Shown here piece after piece: positions 62,729 through 64,000 of a stretch of 64,000 nt of DNA. Origin of the DNA: an uncultured Clostridia bacterium (GTDB lineage Bacteria > Bacillota_I > Bacilli_A > RF39 > UBA660); NCBI GenBank assembly GCA_947165135.1, contig CAMUZE010000002.1:1-64000 (forward strand). Reading direction: 5' to 3'. Numbering within the stretch: position 1 is the first letter of the stretch; the number at the start of each line of letters is the position of its first letter. A model generated the notes under the pieces. It did no database searches. It was given only the letters and a program-made list of their open reading frames with translations, and had not been told where the DNA came from. The position numbers were made by a program, and so were the translations under genes.

Positions 62729-64000
62729 ATGAAAAAAATCATTATTCTTATTAAAATTTTTTTATTTTTATTTTTTACATTTATAGTAATTAATTTAAGT
62801 TTTTATGTATATGCATTTATAACTCCAAAGTTTAATATTAATACTTCAAATAGTATTATAATGTATGATTCTTCTTTAAATAATATATTAGATGATGAAG
62901 AAAAAAGTGAATTTGTTAAATTAGAAGATATAAGTGATAATGTTAAAAATGCTATTATATCTATAGAAGATAAAAATTTTTATAGTCATAAAGGCTTTGA
63001 TTATTTAAGAATACTTAAAGCACTAATTGTTAATTTATCCAGCAGAAAAATAAAACAAGGGGCATCTACTATATCACAGCAATATGTTAAAAATTTATAT
63101 TTAACTTTTGATCAAACATTAAAAAGAAAAATGCAGGAAGCAATATTAACAATTGAACTTGAAACTCATTATTCAAAAGATGAAATACTAGAAGGATATT
63201 TAAATACGATTAATTTTGGATCAGGTCAATATGGAATAAAGGCAGCTAGTGAATATTATTTTAATAAAGAACCTAAAGATTTATCATTAGAAGAAGCAAG
63301 TATACTAGTAGGTATTCCTAAAAATCCAACGTATTATAACCCTATAACAAATTATGATAATGCAAAAAAAAGACAAAAAGATGTATTAAACTCAATGGTT
63401 AAAAATAAATATATATCTAAAAAAGAAATGAATAATATTTATAATAAACAATTAACTTTTTATGGTATTAATAATAAAACAGAATTATCTAGTTTGAATT
63501 ATTATAAAGATGCAGTATTAAATGAGCTCAAAAATATTAAAAATATGCCAGACTCAATTACAGAAATTCAAGGATTAAAAATATATACTAATCTTGATAG
63601 AGAAACTCAAAAATTACTTGAAAATAATATTAATAATGAAATGAATAATACCAGTATGGAAGTAGCATCTATAGTTGTTAAACCTCAAACAGGAAAGATA
63701 GTAGCTTTAATTGGAGGAAAAGATTATTCAAAATCACAATATAATAGAGCTGTGAACTCTAAAAGACAAGTGGGTTCAACAATTAAACCTTTTCTTTATT
63801 ATAGCGCTTTAGAACAAGGTTTTACTCCTTCAACAAATTTTTTAAGTGAAAAAACAACATTTAATCTTGGAAATATATCTTATTCACCTAAAAATGCTGG
63901 TAATATATATGCAAACAAAAATATATCTATGCTTGCTGCGATAGCATATTCAGATAATGTATATGCTTTAAAAACACATCTTTTTTTAGGAGAAGACTCT
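62729..64000 (+). CDS. Class A penicillin-binding protein (3' end cut by window)
   Basis: Bifunctional peptidoglycan glycosyltransferase/transpeptidase, membrane-bound. 424 codons are present. N-terminal membrane helix (about 5-30); GT51 domain with the catalytic Glu in SIEDKNFYSHKGFD (about 79-92), QGASTISQQYVKN, and ETHYSKDEILEGYLN; then the transpeptidase with Ser-x-x-Lys in VGSTIKPFLYY (about 349-359). The KTG motif lies beyond base 64000. Divergent from rpoE. The start is the first ATG with a weak GGGC upstream; no earlier start was found. Confidence 0.93.
   Translation, partial: MKKIIILIKIFLFLFFTFIVINLSFYVYAFITPKFNINTSNSIIMYDSSLNNILDDEEKSEFVKLEDISDNVKNAIISIEDKNFYSHKGFDYLRILKALIVNLSSRKIKQGASTISQQYVKNLYLTFDQTLKRKMQEAILTIELETHYSKDEILEGYLNTINFGSGQYGIKAASEYYFNKEPKDLSLEEASILVGIPKNPTYYNPITNYDNAKKRQKDVLNSMVKNKYISKKEMNNIYNKQLTFYGINNKTELSSLNYYKDAVLNELKNIKNMPDSITEIQGLKIYTNLDRETQKLLENNINNEMNNTSMEVASIVVKPQTGKIVALIGGKDYSKSQYNRAVNSKRQVGSTIKPFLYYSALEQGFTPSTNFLSEKTTFNLGNISYSPKNAGNIYANKNISMLAAIAYSDNVYALKTHLFLGEDS

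Noticed and set aside
1-64000. tRNA or rRNA genes and insertion sequences
   Set aside because: I looked for cloverleaf-like G+C-rich islands, rRNA segments, transposases and flanking inverted repeats and saw none; a dedicated scan could still find a tRNA I missed.

Overview
The window reads as chromosomal DNA of an A+T-rich, endospore-forming, probably anaerobic member of the Bacillota, likely a gut lineage near the Erysipelotrichia/RF39 side of the Bacilli. The support is indirect. Shine-Dalgarno sites are strong. TGA is used as a stop and TGG as Trp, so this is not the Mollicutes code. Three sporulation genes (spoIIQ, spoIID, spoIIR), the delta subunit of RNA polymerase, an agr quorum-sensing locus and an [FeFe]-hydrogenase are present. 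No species can be named from the sequence alone.

Layout. 0-14 kb: the 5' part of secA, hpf, a cold-shock gene, an agr locus (agrBD on +, agrAC on -), spoIIQ-spoIID, rpiB and small membrane proteins, a degenerate GpmI-like protein, a Ca2+-type P-type ATPase and htrA. 14-16 kb: an AbiF/AbiD-type HEPN protein next to a deoxyribosyltransferase-like protein, possibly a small defence pair. 16-22.6 kb: rplM-rpsI, a surface repeat protein, dus, a carboxylate-type transporter, a YugP-like peptidase and rpsF-ssb-rpsR.

22.7-45.2 kb is the unusual part. It is about 22 kb devoted to secreted proteins with TasA/camelysin-like N-termini, two SipW-type signal peptidases, a third SipW paralogue whose catalytic Ser and His are gone, a 3243-residue repeat protein, a membrane-anchored McrB-type AAA+ ATPase, a DUF2357/McrC-like partner with no nuclease domain, and two novel cytosolic proteins. 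From 43.1 to 23.4 kb all genes lie on the minus strand with tiny gaps or overlaps, so they are probably one very long operon. A two-gene unit upstream (45.1-43.2 kb) has a perfect consensus promoter and a terminator before the giant gene. I infer a surface-fibre or matrix assembly system in which a McrBC-like ATPase pair has been recruited away from restriction.

45-64 kb: a DUF975 protein, argS, a YgjV-like protein, a long structured RNA that I assign to the OLE class together with its membrane partner OapA, typA, an island with three related Xre regulators, a Fic protein and orphan ORFs, an extremely A+T-rich gap, a rubredoxin-fused [FeFe]-hydrogenase, rpmE, murA, spoIIR, prmC-prfA, rpoE, and the start of a class A penicillin-binding protein cut by the window end.

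Regulation. Spo0A-box-like TGTCGAA motifs lie upstream of agrB/csp, of the giant gene and of the upstream secreted-protein unit. AgrA-type direct repeats lie upstream of agrB. This suggests, without proving it, that cell density and the sporulation phosphorelay both feed into the surface locus.
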